Shown: positions 1 through 9,774 of the stretch, in pieces
Layout: every line of letters begins with the position of its first letter
How positions within the stretch are numbered: the first letter of the stretch is position 1
NCBI GenBank assembly: GCA_977006965.1
Contig: OZ345374.1
Span: 1,612,001 to 1,676,000, forward strand
From: Phymatolithon calcareum
Lineage: Eukaryota > Rhodophyta > Florideophyceae > Hapalidiales
Length of the DNA: 64,000 nt
Direction of reading: 5' to 3'
Program-made: the position numbers and the translations under genes
The notes under the pieces: model-generated
The model's input: the letters and a program-made list of their open reading frames with translations, nothing else
Told to the model about the DNA's origin: nothing
Databases searched by the model: none

Positions 1-236
1 CTGCGCAGAGCATATGTCGCCTTTTTCACTTGGCTGCACTCTGAATGCAATCACCCGGAGGTATTCGGCCTCCGGCATCTCTGGTTTTGCAGAAGGGCCG
101 GGGAAATACTTCTTCGGCCTACTAGACATCCAGAAAGCGCTCTCAGTGCCAAAACAAGACCCTTGCCATGAGGACGAGTATTTCGAAAAACTTAATCAGC
201 TCTGCCACTGCTGTCTCGTTTCGCCCCTTTCCCAGC

Positions 237-830
237 TTAGCGGACTCCCAAGCAGCAAGTTTTCGCAGGTGAACTTGGGGAAACATCGTCACCACGCAAT
301 CGTACTTCAAATGAATTCATACCACAATTTTCGGATAAGAAGTCTCCGTTTAGAGTGCGAAGGTGCCAGAACTGAAATGCAAATAGTCCCTCAAACGTAC
401 ATAGAACTTTCCGTTTGTACCTTAGCACCCAATGACCGCTAGTATTTGACACGTGGTCGGGCGTGATGACATCAAGTTCCCGGTGCGATGGTTGGTCCCA
501 AGGGCACTGTAACACTTCGGCGAGAGAGCACGTAAGACGACGTTTAGAGCTTCGAAAGGTTGTACTGAAGTTTTTGTGCCCTTCTTAGGAGCATGTGATC
601 GCGATTGTAGACGATAAACAGTCGTTCCGCGATGAAGATTGGCGAGGATGAACACTGCAAGCAGGCCTGGGTGGTATCGCGCTTTGCCGGTGTTGGCTCT
701 GTTCAAGCTGCTGAGCGTCTGAAATGTCATCTTCAGCGTTCTCTGCCTTTACGCTGACAATATTGACTGTCTTAATCTTAGCTTTCTTCAAAGGATGACG
801 AATTAGGACCCATTTCACGCGATGTGACAT
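237..830 (-). mobile_element. LINE relic, endonuclease-region fragment
   Basis: Three overlapping, frameshifted minus-strand reading frames (585-830, 422-730, 237-515) form one decayed coding stretch. Read in order they resemble a second relic at 59873-60926: both carry a segment like 'LDVITPDHV', a 'VRTLNGDFLSENCGM' or 'VRTINGEVISENGGIGF' block and a following Arg/Val/His-rich strand. The block GGIGF plus a downstream strand is what the middle of an AP-endonuclease-like domain of LINEs looks like, so I infer an N-terminal endonuclease fragment. No intact ORF remains. Bases 1-236 continue the same decayed similarity and the left end of the element lies outside the window. Confidence 0.5.
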
Positions 831-993
831 TTTTTTGTAACTGTTTAGTTGTTTATTTGAAAGCCCTTATTAACACTCCTAAGACTGTACGGGAGCAGCT
901 TTTCGTAACTTGTTCATTCTAGTATATCGCCTGGCCCCTAATACAGGGACTCCTCGTTTTCCATTTTGTCAATTATGGTCACGCTGTAGAGTA

Positions 994-1001
994 GTATGGA
1001 G
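994..1001. repeat. Target site duplication, left copy of MITE
   Basis: The direct repeat GTATGGAG abuts the left terminal inverted repeat of the 1002-1328 element and is repeated exactly at 1329-1336. Confidence 0.85.
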
Positions 1002-1328
1002 CAAAGCATTGGAATTATTTATTTATTTTTATTCTTTTCTCGAAAAGTGTCGAGAATAAATAATTTATTGTTGAACGCAGAAGCAATAAATTATTGTATT
1101 CAAGTTCAGTGAGGTATAAATAACTGGTTATTCCCCGAATTATTGGATCCTTCTTGCTACTTTCTGTCGCGATAGAATAACCGGATCGAAAAAATGAGGA
1201 GTCCGATACAATAATTGTCGCAACCACGACGATCTCAATAAATACAATAAATATGCGAGACTCAGGAATAAATTATTGGAACAATAATTTAAATAATTAC
1301 AATAGCAATTATTTTTTCCAATGCTTTG
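1002..1328. mobile_element. hAT-type MITE with 8-bp target duplication
   Basis: A 327-bp AT-rich element begins with CAAAGCATTGGAA (1002-1014) and ends with its exact reverse complement (1316-1328). It is flanked on both sides by the direct repeat GTATGGAG (994-1001 and 1329-1336). An 8-bp target duplication with terminal repeats starting CA is the signature of hAT DNA transposons (established knowledge). There is no transposase ORF, so it would be a non-autonomous element. It sits just downstream of a LINE reverse transcriptase relic. Confidence 0.85.
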
Positions 1329-1485
1329 GTATGGAGTCTAATGCCTTTTCCGTTCTTATCATTTCTCCGGAGTCCAGTTCATACTTTGTTAGGTTCATAC
1401 GTATGGTCTCCATGTGGCGCTCTGCTGCCGTTTCGAATGTATTCGATATTAGCGTCGAGCTCGCTTGAGGGAACCTTCCGCTTGC

Positions 1486-2784
1486 TTATTTTATGGCCAG
1501 CTGTCGATGTCTCACCTTGGTAAACCTGAGGATGGCCGGGATCTCATCCGGTTTGTCGTACGATATTTTCCTCTTTCTTCTTGCTTCGAGCCTCGTGCCT
1601 TCTTTCGCGAACAGTATTCGTCGGAGTTGACCTTGAGATTTCCCTTCCTGCATATGTTTGAAGGGGGCCGCGAACTGTTCTTGTTGCAGCATCGCGGCAA
1701 TATCGCGACTTGCCCACTGTAGTTCTTTGAAGTTTCGCTCTTCCCTTGGTTTGGATAGGATAGTCGACTTCCTTGCATTTCCTCGTAGCAGCATCCTCAG
1801 CGCTAATATTTCTCCCCTGTGTTCCGGTGGTTGGATCCTGCACATAAGCCGGAGCCGCTCGATCCTTCCACTTGCCGTACCACCGAATAATTGGAGGAAG
1901 AAGGTTCTTTCTGCTTCTTTGATAGCTTCTTGCACTTCTGAAGTCCACGGTGTGAGATGAATAGCGTATTCCCACCTTGGTTGGATCATCGACTTGTAGA
2001 TACGCATGGCTTTCAGAATGTTTATCCCCCGAATGAATACCCCAAGTGGTTTCAGTTTGTGTACCGCTGCTTTGGCGTTTTTTATACGCCTGACTGTGCT
2101 TGTGACCGTAATTCCGGTTGTTCCTAGAGATATCCCGAGGTATGAAACCTGAGGTACCTGCGAAAGGGTCTGGTGGGCTAGTCGGAATGTGTGGTTCTTT
2201 GTCTCGATCGACTCCAGCACCTCGCTCTTACCTTTTTTGGTGTTCCACGTCATTCCTCTCTCTTCGGCCCATTTCGTTGAAATATCGAGCAGGTGCTGCA
2301 GCGCTTGCAGGGTTTTCGCCAGCAGGATCACATCGTCTGCAAATAGAACAGATACGTCTGCTATCTCGCTCGGAACAGCGCTTATGCGCTCCGCGAACTC
2401 GTCCGTAAATATGTTACACAGACTTGGGCTGAGCGGTGAACCTTGGGGGACGCCTCTGTCCACTATGAACCAGTTCTTGTTGCTGTCTCCCGCCGTGAGG
2501 ATCCAGGAGGGCAATAGGAATGCTTCACACATGTCGCTGATGGCCTTAGGTAAGACCAGTCTCATCCGTTCCTGGAGCAGTTTCCTAGGTACAGTGTCAT
2601 ATGCGGCTTTGAGGTCGAGGACTGCGATGCACCTATGTCCTTTCCGCTGAAGCTCCGTTGCTCGAAGTATGGCTGTTTCCGTACTCTTGGCTTTCTGGAA
2701 TCCGAGTTGATACTCATGCTTTGAGAATTGTCTTCTAAGTAGGGTATTGAGAGCTGATTCTACAGCTTTCCTTGTCTGCCTCAA
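1486..2784 (-). pseudogene. LINE reverse transcriptase ORF, 5' frameshifted
   Basis: A 432-codon open frame encodes the palm, thumb and C-terminal part of a LINE reverse transcriptase. Motifs in order are DLKAAYD (about 57-63), GVPQGSPLSP (111-120), the catalytic FADD box (148-151), a 'VSYLGISL' strand (about 213-220) and a C-terminal region with 'RTFFLQLFGG' and 'LRLMCRIQPPEHRGE'. The frame opens with TTG, not ATG, because the earlier RT motifs lie in another frame upstream. The C-terminal region is the yardstick that identifies the many LINE tails elsewhere in the window. Catalytic residues are intact, but the N-terminus is frameshifted, so it is probably inactive. Confidence 0.88.
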
Positions 2785-3386
2785 GAAGGGATATTGGCCT
2801 GTTGTTTCCGGGATCTTCCGTATTCCCTTTCTTATGGATTGCTACGAGCACTGACCCTCGCCATAACAATGGGATGTCACCGACTCTGCCACAAGCTGAC
2901 TACAATTCGAATATGATCTCTGAGTTGAGGTCCACGTTAGTCTTGAGCATCTCTGCTTTCACCTCATCGAGACCTGCCGTTTTCTTTACAGGTGCGTTTG
3001 CTCGGACTTCCCTGACTCTTCCTTCATCTCCTGCGGGCACGCGAAAAAAGGTATTTCTTGCCTCAAATTGTTCTTGTCAGAGCAATTCGTGGAGACGTGA
3101 GCCGTGAAGAGCATGTGGTCCAGTGGTTTCCCCGACGCCTTGTTACGCGCTGTCCTCCGCGTCCTCATTCGTTTCATTTTAGACAATTGTGAGATTGCGT
3201 TTGCCGAATCTTTTTGTTCAAGTTCGGAGATGAACTCTTGATATAACGACCGTTTCCTCTTATTCACAAGCCTTCTAATTCGTCTCTTGCATTTCTTATA
3301 TTTTCCCATCTCTCGGGCTCTTGCGTCCTTAGGGCTTTCTTGTACAACTTTTTCCTCTTCGTTGTTAAGTGATCCAAGTTTGAGTT

Positions 3387-3899
3387 TCAAAAGGACTTGA
3401 ACCTGGGAGGCCTTTTGTAATCAACTCTCCACGGTTCTGTCCATATATCGACGATCTCGTTATATATCTTGTTTAGTCCTCTTGAGTCTTTGCAGCTCTT
3501 TAACTTCGCCAGTTTTTCCGGGAGCTTCTTCCGGTACTCTTCTTCGACTGTTTTCTGTAACTCAGCATTTTTCCAGTTCTTCACCGAGACCATCCTTCGC
3601 TGTGGAGAAGCAAGTATTTCCTCTGAGTTTCGGATACACGTTATGACTGGTTTGTGTTGCGTGCTACCAGTCCAGACACCTTCTGGGTATCGAATAGTTG
3701 ATGGTCTCATACCCTTGGTTACGACGTAGTCAATATTGCTCGAGTAGCTCTTTGTTTGGAACGTAGGTCCTTCTCCTGTGCAGATGATCCAACGCGATGT
3801 GACATGCTCGCGCGACCAATGATTTTTACCGCGAGTACATTCTGAACTATACCACTCACCTTTTTCGGCTTCAAAAAAGCTACGCATAGTCTGGAGCAC
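3387..3899 (-). pseudogene. LINE endonuclease C-terminal fragment
   Basis: A 170-codon frame belonging to the 1486-3899 LINE. It contains a strand reading SNIDYVVTKG, a 'YPEGVWTGSTQHKPVI' segment equivalent to the final His-containing motif of AP endonucleases (usually SDHxPI, here with Gln-His-Lys-Pro), and a charged linker. A paralogous segment at 5790-6362 has 'GCYIDFFVTKR' and 'GIWPGAAQLRPV' at the same places. The fragment lacks the N-terminal catalytic half. Confidence 0.65.
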
Positions 3900-3916
3900 T
3901 CTGTGAGACTGGTTAC

Positions 3917-3929
3917 CGATGCCGCCTTG
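3917..3929. repeat. SINE target site duplication
   Basis: CGATGCCGCCTTG here and at 4214-4226 bracket the SINE exactly. Removing the element and one copy restores the relic sequence seen near 60.78 kb. Confidence 0.8.
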
Positions 3930-4213
3930 TTTGTTTGTTTATTGCGTAATACTCGAGCTGCACTAAGGTACCTCACATCTAGGGGGGCTCTAAGATGTTC
4001 ATGAGGTGGATCCATTCTGGGTACTCACGTAACTGCTTCCCGCGAGTACTGCGGCACACCACTACACGGCGAAATCCGTGTGCCCTTCGCGGAACGTAAT
4101 TCATTTCTTGCTTGTGACAGGACTCGAACCGGCGACCTCACATTCCTTCCTGTATCATACCGAAACATGCGCACAGGTGCGCGGAGGCAGTTTTACGACT
4201 ATGCCACAGGTGG
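3930..4213 (-). mobile_element. tRNA-derived SINE with target duplication
   Basis: On the minus strand the element starts at about 4213 with an A-box-like TGGCATAGTCG, then at about 4130-4120 a perfect B box GGTTCGAGTCC, then a tRNA-unrelated body, and ends AATAAACAAACAAAC at 3930. It is flanked by the direct repeat CGATGCCGCCTTG (3917-3929 and 4214-4226), a 12-13 bp target duplication as made by LINE-type retrotransposition. The host sequence on either side is continuous with the related uninterrupted relic near 60.78 kb. A second, damaged copy lies at 61041-61260 and a 3'-end-only copy at 59341-59410. Confidence 0.85.
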
Positions 4214-4422
4214 CGATGCCGCCTTGGTGTATACTGATGTCCGACCGCACGCGGCCGGGGTTTTTCTCTTGGAATGGCAGGTCTGGTACGTTTGAGACAC
4301 CAGCATATTTTCGTTGCTAGGGCCGAACGAAGAGAATTTAAGGTGGTATTGTGGATACTCCTCGCCGAGAAGATAAGCTAGGCTTTACGAATATGGCGTG
4401 AGCGATCTGTTTCGAATTTGCT

Positions 4423-5025
4423 TTATGAATTTTTTCGAGCTTTCAAATCGCCCCTCAATTGAGGGAAATACCCGCAATTGAGGGGGTCTTTCAAATAGAC
4501 ACTAGAGATACTCCAAAATATGAAACCTCCGGAACTTGTGCCAGGATCTTGTTTGCGAGCTTGAACGTCTTGTTCGATGCATCCTCTGATTCCAGAATCT
4601 CGCACTTCTCTTGTTTCGTATTGCAAGTCATCCCTCGTTCTTCGGCCCAGCAGATTTCGCAAAGAGGATAGACGAAACTTCATCCCAAGTGTTGGTTACC
4701 GCGCTCATACGCTCGGCAAACACATCCATGAAGAAGTTGTACAGGCTTGGGCTAAGGGGGATCCTTTTCGGACACCCCTGTCTACAAGAAACGATCGCTT
4801 ATCCGCATCTCCAATTGTTGGTACCCAAGATGGTGTCATGAACGCCTCAGCCATTGCGCACACATCGGGAGGCAATACTTGCCTCGTTCTATTCACAACT
4901 TCTCTCTTGTGACTGTGTTGGAGGCAGCCTTGAGGTCCAGTACTGCTACGCATCTTTGATCCCCTTTCAATAGCCCAGTAGCTCTTAGGATGGGCAGCTC
5001 TGTGCTTTTCCCTTTTGGAATCCAA
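4423..5025 (-). pseudogene. LINE reverse transcriptase, decayed copy 2
   Basis: Two overlapping minus frames (5025-4705 and 4683-4423) together cover the RT palm. 'FMTPSWVPTIGDADKRSFLVDRG' lies where intact copies have the strand before GVPQGSPLSP, here mutated to 'VRKGSPLAQ'. Further on, in a shifted frame, are the equivalents of 'EERGMTCNTK' and 'EVSYFGVSL'. The catalytic FADD segment is lost between the frames. The RT stops abruptly where the double palindrome at 4452-4484 begins. It belongs with the endonuclease fragment at 5790-6362. Confidence 0.75.
4452..4484. repeat. Double CCCTCAATTGAGGG palindrome, copy 1
   Basis: A perfect 14-bp palindrome CCCTCAATTGAGGG (4452-4465) is followed after 5 bp by a one-mismatch copy (4471-4484) and by TAGACACTAG. 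The same module recurs at 59430-59465 and 61004-61036, each time at an abrupt junction between repeat families. Confidence 0.8.
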
Positions 5026-5789
5026 GTTGATACCACTGGTTGGAGTACATTTTGCGCAGCTTCATAACTCTTGCAGTCTCGACTATTCTCCTCGCTTGGC
5101 TTAGAAGGGAGATTGCATGGTAATTTCCTGGGTCATCGTGCGCCCTATTCTTGTGTATTGGGACTAGGAGTGCTTTCTGTCAGTGTAGATGCATCTCACC
5201 ACACCTTCCGCAGACTTACCATCGGGAAGTGATGACTTCGGCGTTAAGCGAAGAATCAATTTTCAGCATTTCAGCCTCTTACTCGTCAAGGGGAGGTGCC
5301 TTTCAGGTTGCTTTTCTTCGAGTTTAATAAACGCCCTCATAAACACTCATGAGACTGCAAGTGAGATGCGTTTCAGAAACTACGCTCTTGTAACTTCTAT
5401 ATTCTTCTCAAATTCTTTATGTTTGCTACTTTTTGGATGGCCAGTTATATCGGCAGCCACGTTTCGGTGCTCCAACAAGTATTAGATATGTACCCCGAGA
5501 ATTTCGCACAGGTCATAGGTCTTCCTGTCAACATGTTTCGGGCTGTTCATCTTTTTATTTTCTCTCTCATCCAGGTGAATTTTATCAGAGCCACTGGGTC
5601 GTCCTTCTCCTGAAGTTCGTCAATATATTCTTTACACTGCTCGTTTTCCGCCTGTTTACCATAGTTCTGACTTGGTATCTGCACTTGTGGAACTTCAATC
5701 AGTCTTCAGGTGACTAGGATACTCTTGCTCGTCCATGCAGTTTCTTCCGTTTCAGTGTCATTCGGCTTAGCTCTGTGCTCCGGAAGGAT

Positions 5790-6362
5790 TTAACGCGTTC
5801 TGGAACTCGTTTTCTCCTTCTCCAAGGATATCACCAAACTTTCACGATTTTTTTCGTACTGTTGATGTAACTGTCTTGCACTCTTGAACTTTATAAGATC
5901 TTCTATGATCCCTGGCAGGTCTTCGTGGTACACAGTTTTCGTATTAAATTCTTCGCCGGACTTTCCTCCAAGGTCGACCATCTTTTTATAGATATTCTTT
6001 ACTCGTCCAAGGGAAGTACAATTCCTAACGTCCGGGATGCGAGCTTTTACGTTGATCAGCCTTTTGTGCTCTCTCGGGTTAAGCTCCTGTCGGCTTCTGA
6101 GACGGGTACATACCGGTCTAAGCTGTGCGGCCCCTGGCCATATGCCCTCCGGAGAGTTGCGGGATGATATCGTTACTCGCTTTGTGACGAAGAAGTCGAT
6201 ATAGCAACCGTACTTCTTCGTTTCGATGGTCAGTCCTTTGTAGGTTCTTATATCCAATCCCTTCTCTTCTGCCCACTTGGCAACCTCATTACTTCTTCTA
6301 TTTGTCTCTTTGTCCCACAGCTTGTTTCTTGCGTTCCATATGCACGGTGTGTGCTTGAACAA
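5790..6362 (-). pseudogene. LINE endonuclease C-terminal fragment, copy 2
   Basis: A 190-codon frame similar in layout to 3387-3899. It has 'IETKKYGCYIDFFVTKR' (final strands of the AP-endonuclease fold) and 'PEGIWPGAAQLRPV' where the family has the last catalytic His; here that His is not visible. A charged 'HEDLPGIIEDLIKFKSA' linker precedes the RT. Bases 5026-5789 hold the decayed linker and RT N-terminus; I see no other gene there. Confidence 0.65.
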
Positions 6363-7252
6363 GAGTGCCTGGGACTCGATCTGGATGCAAGATATTGAGG
6401 GATGTGACGTGTCCGATTCTACCGCGCCAGAGCTCTATGGACATGGCTAGAGCTTAGTTACGCCTCTTGACAAGCGTTACGCTCTTTTCCTTTCAAGCCC
6501 ATATTGGTGAACTATTCAAACGCTTTTCGCTAGTGGAGCTGTTTGCAAATACTCTATCCCGGTTGTGCTAGAAAGAAATTTTTGTGTAGTCCAGATTTGA
6601 ATTTTTAGATTAAGCCAAACGCCAAATGCCCAAGCGTTGGCATCGCGATGCCACGCAGAAGTCAAGCTATATGCCAGAAAATTCGTAGGTGTCCTCAGAA
6701 CGTGCCTTACACGTAAGCTTAACCCTGTGCGCCCATTCGTACCTTTGTGCGTGGCGAAACGGCACTCATTGTCTCGTTTTTCTAATGCCACGAAGTATTC
6801 ATTACGGACTTCAAAGTTTGCGTCCTAAGGCACTTTTCAGATCGAAGAGCATTCTCTCTGGCTCGTGCACGCCTTGTCGTTCTCAGAGGGTAATCTCAAC
6901 ATCAATGACATATCTTTGAGACAGTTCGCTGCTTTGCAGACGGTCCAACAGTAAATTTAACTTTTCGATTTCACAAAGGACATAACAGTTGTGACAGAAA
7001 AAGTCACATAAGTTCTTTTTCCGGCTCATAATAAGCGTACTGTCGGAGAACAGTATCAATTCTGACAAAATGCTGCTAATTATTGTGTTTAACCATAAAA
7101 TCTAAAGCCATGTTCAGTTCTGAGACGGGATACCTTTAAATTGCTAATGTTTTCCGCTGCCTCGTATTCTAATTGCAGAATTTTGGGCGGAGGTGTGTGG
7201 ACAAGGGATTTGAGCTCTTTACAGTGCCCATCATGGGAAACAGGCCAAACAT
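6363..7252. other. Intergenic, no gene seen
   Basis: Short ORFs overlap on both strands without motifs, coherent starts or similarity to the LINE copies. I see only moderately AT-rich unique sequence. Confidence 0.5.
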
Positions 7253-7286
7253 CATGTTAGCCCCATAAAGGGGTGGGGCTAACATG
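7253..7286. repeat. Short perfect hairpin
   Basis: CATGTTAGCCCC (7253-7264) and GGGGCTAACATG (7275-7286) form a perfect 12-bp inverted repeat with a 10-nt loop. Its role is unknown. It is one of several isolated perfect hairpins between genes in this window. Confidence 0.75.
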
Positions 7287-7859
7287 AAAATGATTTTGAC
7301 ATCAAGCAACGACACGTATGTGATGCCAAAAGCCACCAATAGCAATGGGCTAAAATCGAAAATATTTTAGACTTTATTTTGTGGCCTTTTCTATTGGCCA
7401 TTTTGAAACGACGATCTATGCAAAGTGGGACAATACGCGCTGCCACACAACGAAACGTGGCAGGGAGAGGACGCACGACAAGTATGAACCGTGAAACGGT
7501 CATTCAAAATTTTTTTAAATTTAAAGCTATGATACGATCTAGGGTTTTGTCCATTTCGGTGGCTGGAAGCATTTGTGGGGAGTCCATGCAACGAGTTCCT
7601 ATTGCATTCACAAACGTCACTGATGAGCGCCAGAGGATGCCGGGAATGTCGAATAAAAATTTCAAAATGCACGACTTAGTAATGGCATAAGTGTGACAGG
7701 AGCAGCAGCCACTCAAATGCATTCGAAACAGCGCGCCTATCGGCGAAGAGATTTTCGCAATTGCTATACCAATTGCGGAAACATATATCTGTTGCGCAGC
7801 TCTTCCACTCTTTTGGTCGCCTCTTCTATCACTATAAAGTCCCCTAAATCCGAAACCAT

Positions 7860-7866
7860 TATAAAA
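7860..7866 (+). promoter_or_regulatory. Candidate TATA box of LPMO-like gene
   Basis: TATAAAA lies 153 bp before the ATG at 8019; a second, weaker TATAAA is at 7833-7838. The sequence between them and the start is C/T-rich and lacks ORFs, as expected of a 5' leader. Confidence 0.5.
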
Positions 7867-8018
7867 ACTTATCCGGACGTCCATCTAACTCTCGTTCCTC
7901 ACCACCATCACGGCAGTTACAGATCACTCAAGGTCCCCATCCAGTTGGGTTCCTCTCAGTTCTCTGTCCCTCGCAGTTCGAACACGAAACCGTCACACAG
8001 TTGCGCATCTTCCACACC

Positions 8019-9311
8019 ATGCGGCTCATTAGTCCTCACATTCTGCTCCTGGCAGGCCTCATGACCCTTGCTCACCTCGGGCATGCCCATTATAACCTGA
8101 AGCAACCGCTTCCTTACAATCGGATCGACTGCAATCGCCCCTCATGTCGTGGACCCTGTCCCCCAATCTGGAAGACCGGCAGCTCCAAAGCCCGCAATTC
8201 ACCCAGCAATCCTGCTGCAACCTGGTCTCGCGGACAATGGGTCAACATCGAATGGCAACGAAACAATCATGAGGGTGGTTTCTACCGTCGTTCCCTAGTC
8301 CCCGTGAAACACATGAACGACGCTTCATGGCACAAGAAAACAGCCTTTGAATGGGGCTGTTTCACCCAGAACCGCTTCTGGTGTGGCCATAATCCCACTT
8401 GCGGTACCGACAAGGAAGCCTATGCATACCGCAACCAAATGCGAGTTCCAAGCGTCTTCCCAGATGGTGACTACGTTTTCTCAATGGTCTGGTTCGGTGG
8501 AATACACTGGAGGCGCGATCGCGCATATTTCTCAGACTACTATACCTGCGCCTTTGTTCGCATTCGCGGGGGAGCATTCACGCAGACACATACGCCCTCG
8601 TTCGTGCCAGGAAAAAACCATCGCTCCTCAGTGCCGAATGGAAAGTGTGTGTCGACCTCTCAGTACGCTGGGCAATGCGGTGGATACGAGTGCAAGGGCA
8701 ACCCGGTACGCACTGCCATCGCCGGTGTCTTCGAAAATGGGCGTCGCCCTCCGCAGGTCCATCTTCGTGATCTCCAGGGCGCATTTGGCGGAGGCGGCAA
8801 ATTGCCAGTTGGAAATCAGGCACAGGAAAAACGTGCCATACAGCACAGCAAGAACGAGGCATTGCGAGACGCTCAACAGGTGAACGAGCAGAATCGACAG
8901 GGTCATTTGCAGGACAAGAAGGCTACGTGGTGGCAGATGCAACAGATGGAAAAGCGTCGCCGGGAAGAAGCTGAACGGAAGAGACGCGAGGCCGCGGCTG
9001 CGCAACAGCGTAGAAATCAGTGGCAGCAGCAGCAGAAGAAGCAGCAGCAGAAGAAGCAATGGCAGAAGAAGCAATGGCAGAAGAAGCAATGGCAGAAGAA
9101 GCAATGGCAGAAGAAGCAAGAGCAGAAGAAGCAAGAGCAGAAGAATAAGTGGCAGCGGAAGCCGAAATGGCAGAACAAGACGTGTTGGAAACCCGTGCCG
9201 CCAAAGCCTGTTGGGACATGGGGACCGCGCTACAGCCAACTGTGGTGGCATCAACGCAGTATTTGGTGGAAACGCCGCAACTATTGTCAGCAATGTCGTT
9301 GGAAGTGCTGA
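8019..9311 (+). CDS. Secreted LPMO-like protein with KKQWQ repeats
   Basis: A 430-aa secreted protein. The first ATG (8019) opens a signal peptide of about 23 residues ending GHA. Cleavage there would leave His24 as the N-terminus of HYNLKQPLPYN, the arrangement that creates the copper 'histidine brace' of lytic polysaccharide monooxygenases. The second brace His would be His84 in NNHEGGF, and a Tyr/Phe-rich strand DYYTCAFVRI (about 173-182) fits the last core strand with the axial aromatic. Cysteines at about 38, 43, 47, 114, 122 and 128 suggest a disulfide-rich core. After about residue 300 comes a charged coiled region, six 5-residue repeats (KKQWQ or KKQEQ) and a Trp/Cys-rich tail. The LPMO assignment is inferred from this geometry; I cannot name an AA family. 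An extracellular role on cell-wall or storage polysaccharide is plausible. Confidence 0.7.
   Translation: MRLISPHILLLAGLMTLAHLGHAHYNLKQPLPYNRIDCNRPSCRGPCPPIWKTGSSKARNSPSNPAATWSRGQWVNIEWQRNNHEGGFYRRSLVPVKHMNDASWHKKTAFEWGCFTQNRFWCGHNPTCGTDKEAYAYRNQMRVPSVFPDGDYVFSMVWFGGIHWRRDRAYFSDYYTCAFVRIRGGAFTQTHTPSFVPGKNHRSSVPNGKCVSTSQYAGQCGGYECKGNPVRTAIAGVFENGRRPPQVHLRDLQGAFGGGGKLPVGNQAQEKRAIQHSKNEALRDAQQVNEQNRQGHLQDKKATWWQMQQMEKRRREEAERKRREAAAAQQRRNQWQQQQKKQQQKKQWQKKQWQKKQWQKKQWQKKQEQKKQEQKNKWQRKPKWQNKTCWKPVPPKPVGTWGPRYSQLWWHQRSIWWKRRNYCQQCRWKC
9048..9137 (+). repeat. 15-bp tandem repeat inside LPMO-like gene
   Basis: Six units of cagaagaagcaatgg (the last two ending aagag) encode the Gln/Lys/Trp repeat. 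All units are in frame, so copy-number change would lengthen or shorten the linker without breaking it. Confidence 0.85.
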
Positions 9312-9732
9312 GTTGGCATGGGGCCGTTTCGTTTCTAAAGAACATTCGAGCATTCCCCACTGGTTCTTTTGAACTGCTTAAGATATCGATCTTGAGCACG
9401 CCTCTATAGAGGCACCTGTTTTTGTATACTATTATTTTTTGTAAAGAATTTATTGTCACCACGATTTCATGTGTTTACTGCGAATACCATCTTTTTCCCC
9501 TCGCTCATACAGAAGTAAAAGGCTAATTAATTTGCCCATTACAAATCATTTTAGAATGGTCATCATTCTCCTTCGAAGGCGACTCGATTCAACTGCATTT
9601 CACTTGGAATGCAAAAGGTTGCCGAGACAGAAAATACATAGACTACATTACATAGTGAATAAAAACGCTACTACAACCCACGGCTCGTAGTTTTGTTGAT
9701 CTCAGCAGAGCTACAAGCCATGGTTTGGAGTT
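9312..9732. other. 3' region of LPMO-like gene, no gene seen
   Basis: AT-rich sequence with a possible polyadenylation signal AATAAA at 9658-9663. ORFs here are short and without motifs. Confidence 0.5.
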
Positions 9733-9774
9733 TGCACGTCAGTATTGACACTCAAGAGTCAATACTGACGTGCA
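9733..9774. repeat. Perfect 17-bp inverted repeat
   Basis: TGCACGTCAGTATTGAC (9733-9749) and its exact complement (9758-9774) are separated by 8 nt. It lies between the LPMO-like gene and DHFR-TS, about 500 bp before the DHFR-TS start. Confidence 0.85.

Larger units (their letters stand above)
1486..3899 (-). mobile_element. LINE (APE-type non-LTR retrotransposon), broken copy
   Basis: Minus-strand remains of one LINE read in order: endonuclease C-terminus (3899-3387), a basic linker (3390-2986), then reverse transcriptase (about 2990-1486). The endonuclease part shows a 'SNIDYVVTKG' strand followed by 'HKPVI', matching the end of AP-endonuclease domains. Antisense to 2820-2990 one can still read 'KTAGLDEVKAEML' and 'DPGNNRPISLL', standard N-terminal RT motifs, in a frame different from the main RT ORF, so at least two frameshifts break the protein. 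Relatives occur at 4423-6362, 45-49 kb and 55-62 kb. Confidence 0.85.

Noticed and set aside
4110-4213. Possible tRNA gene (minus strand) because of a perfect T-arm-like GGTTCGAGTCC
   Set aside because: The A and B boxes are too far apart, no anticodon arm forms, the T stem has a mismatch, and a longer body with tail and target duplication shows a SINE.
9048-9137. CRISPR-like array
   Set aside because: Contiguous in-frame 15-bp coding repeats without spacers.
8628-9353. 241-codon minus-strand Leu-rich ORF
   Set aside because: It is the antisense of the CAG/AAG-rich repeat of the LPMO-like gene.
9733-9774. Intrinsic (bacterial-type) terminator
   Set aside because: No following T run, and the genome is eukaryotic.
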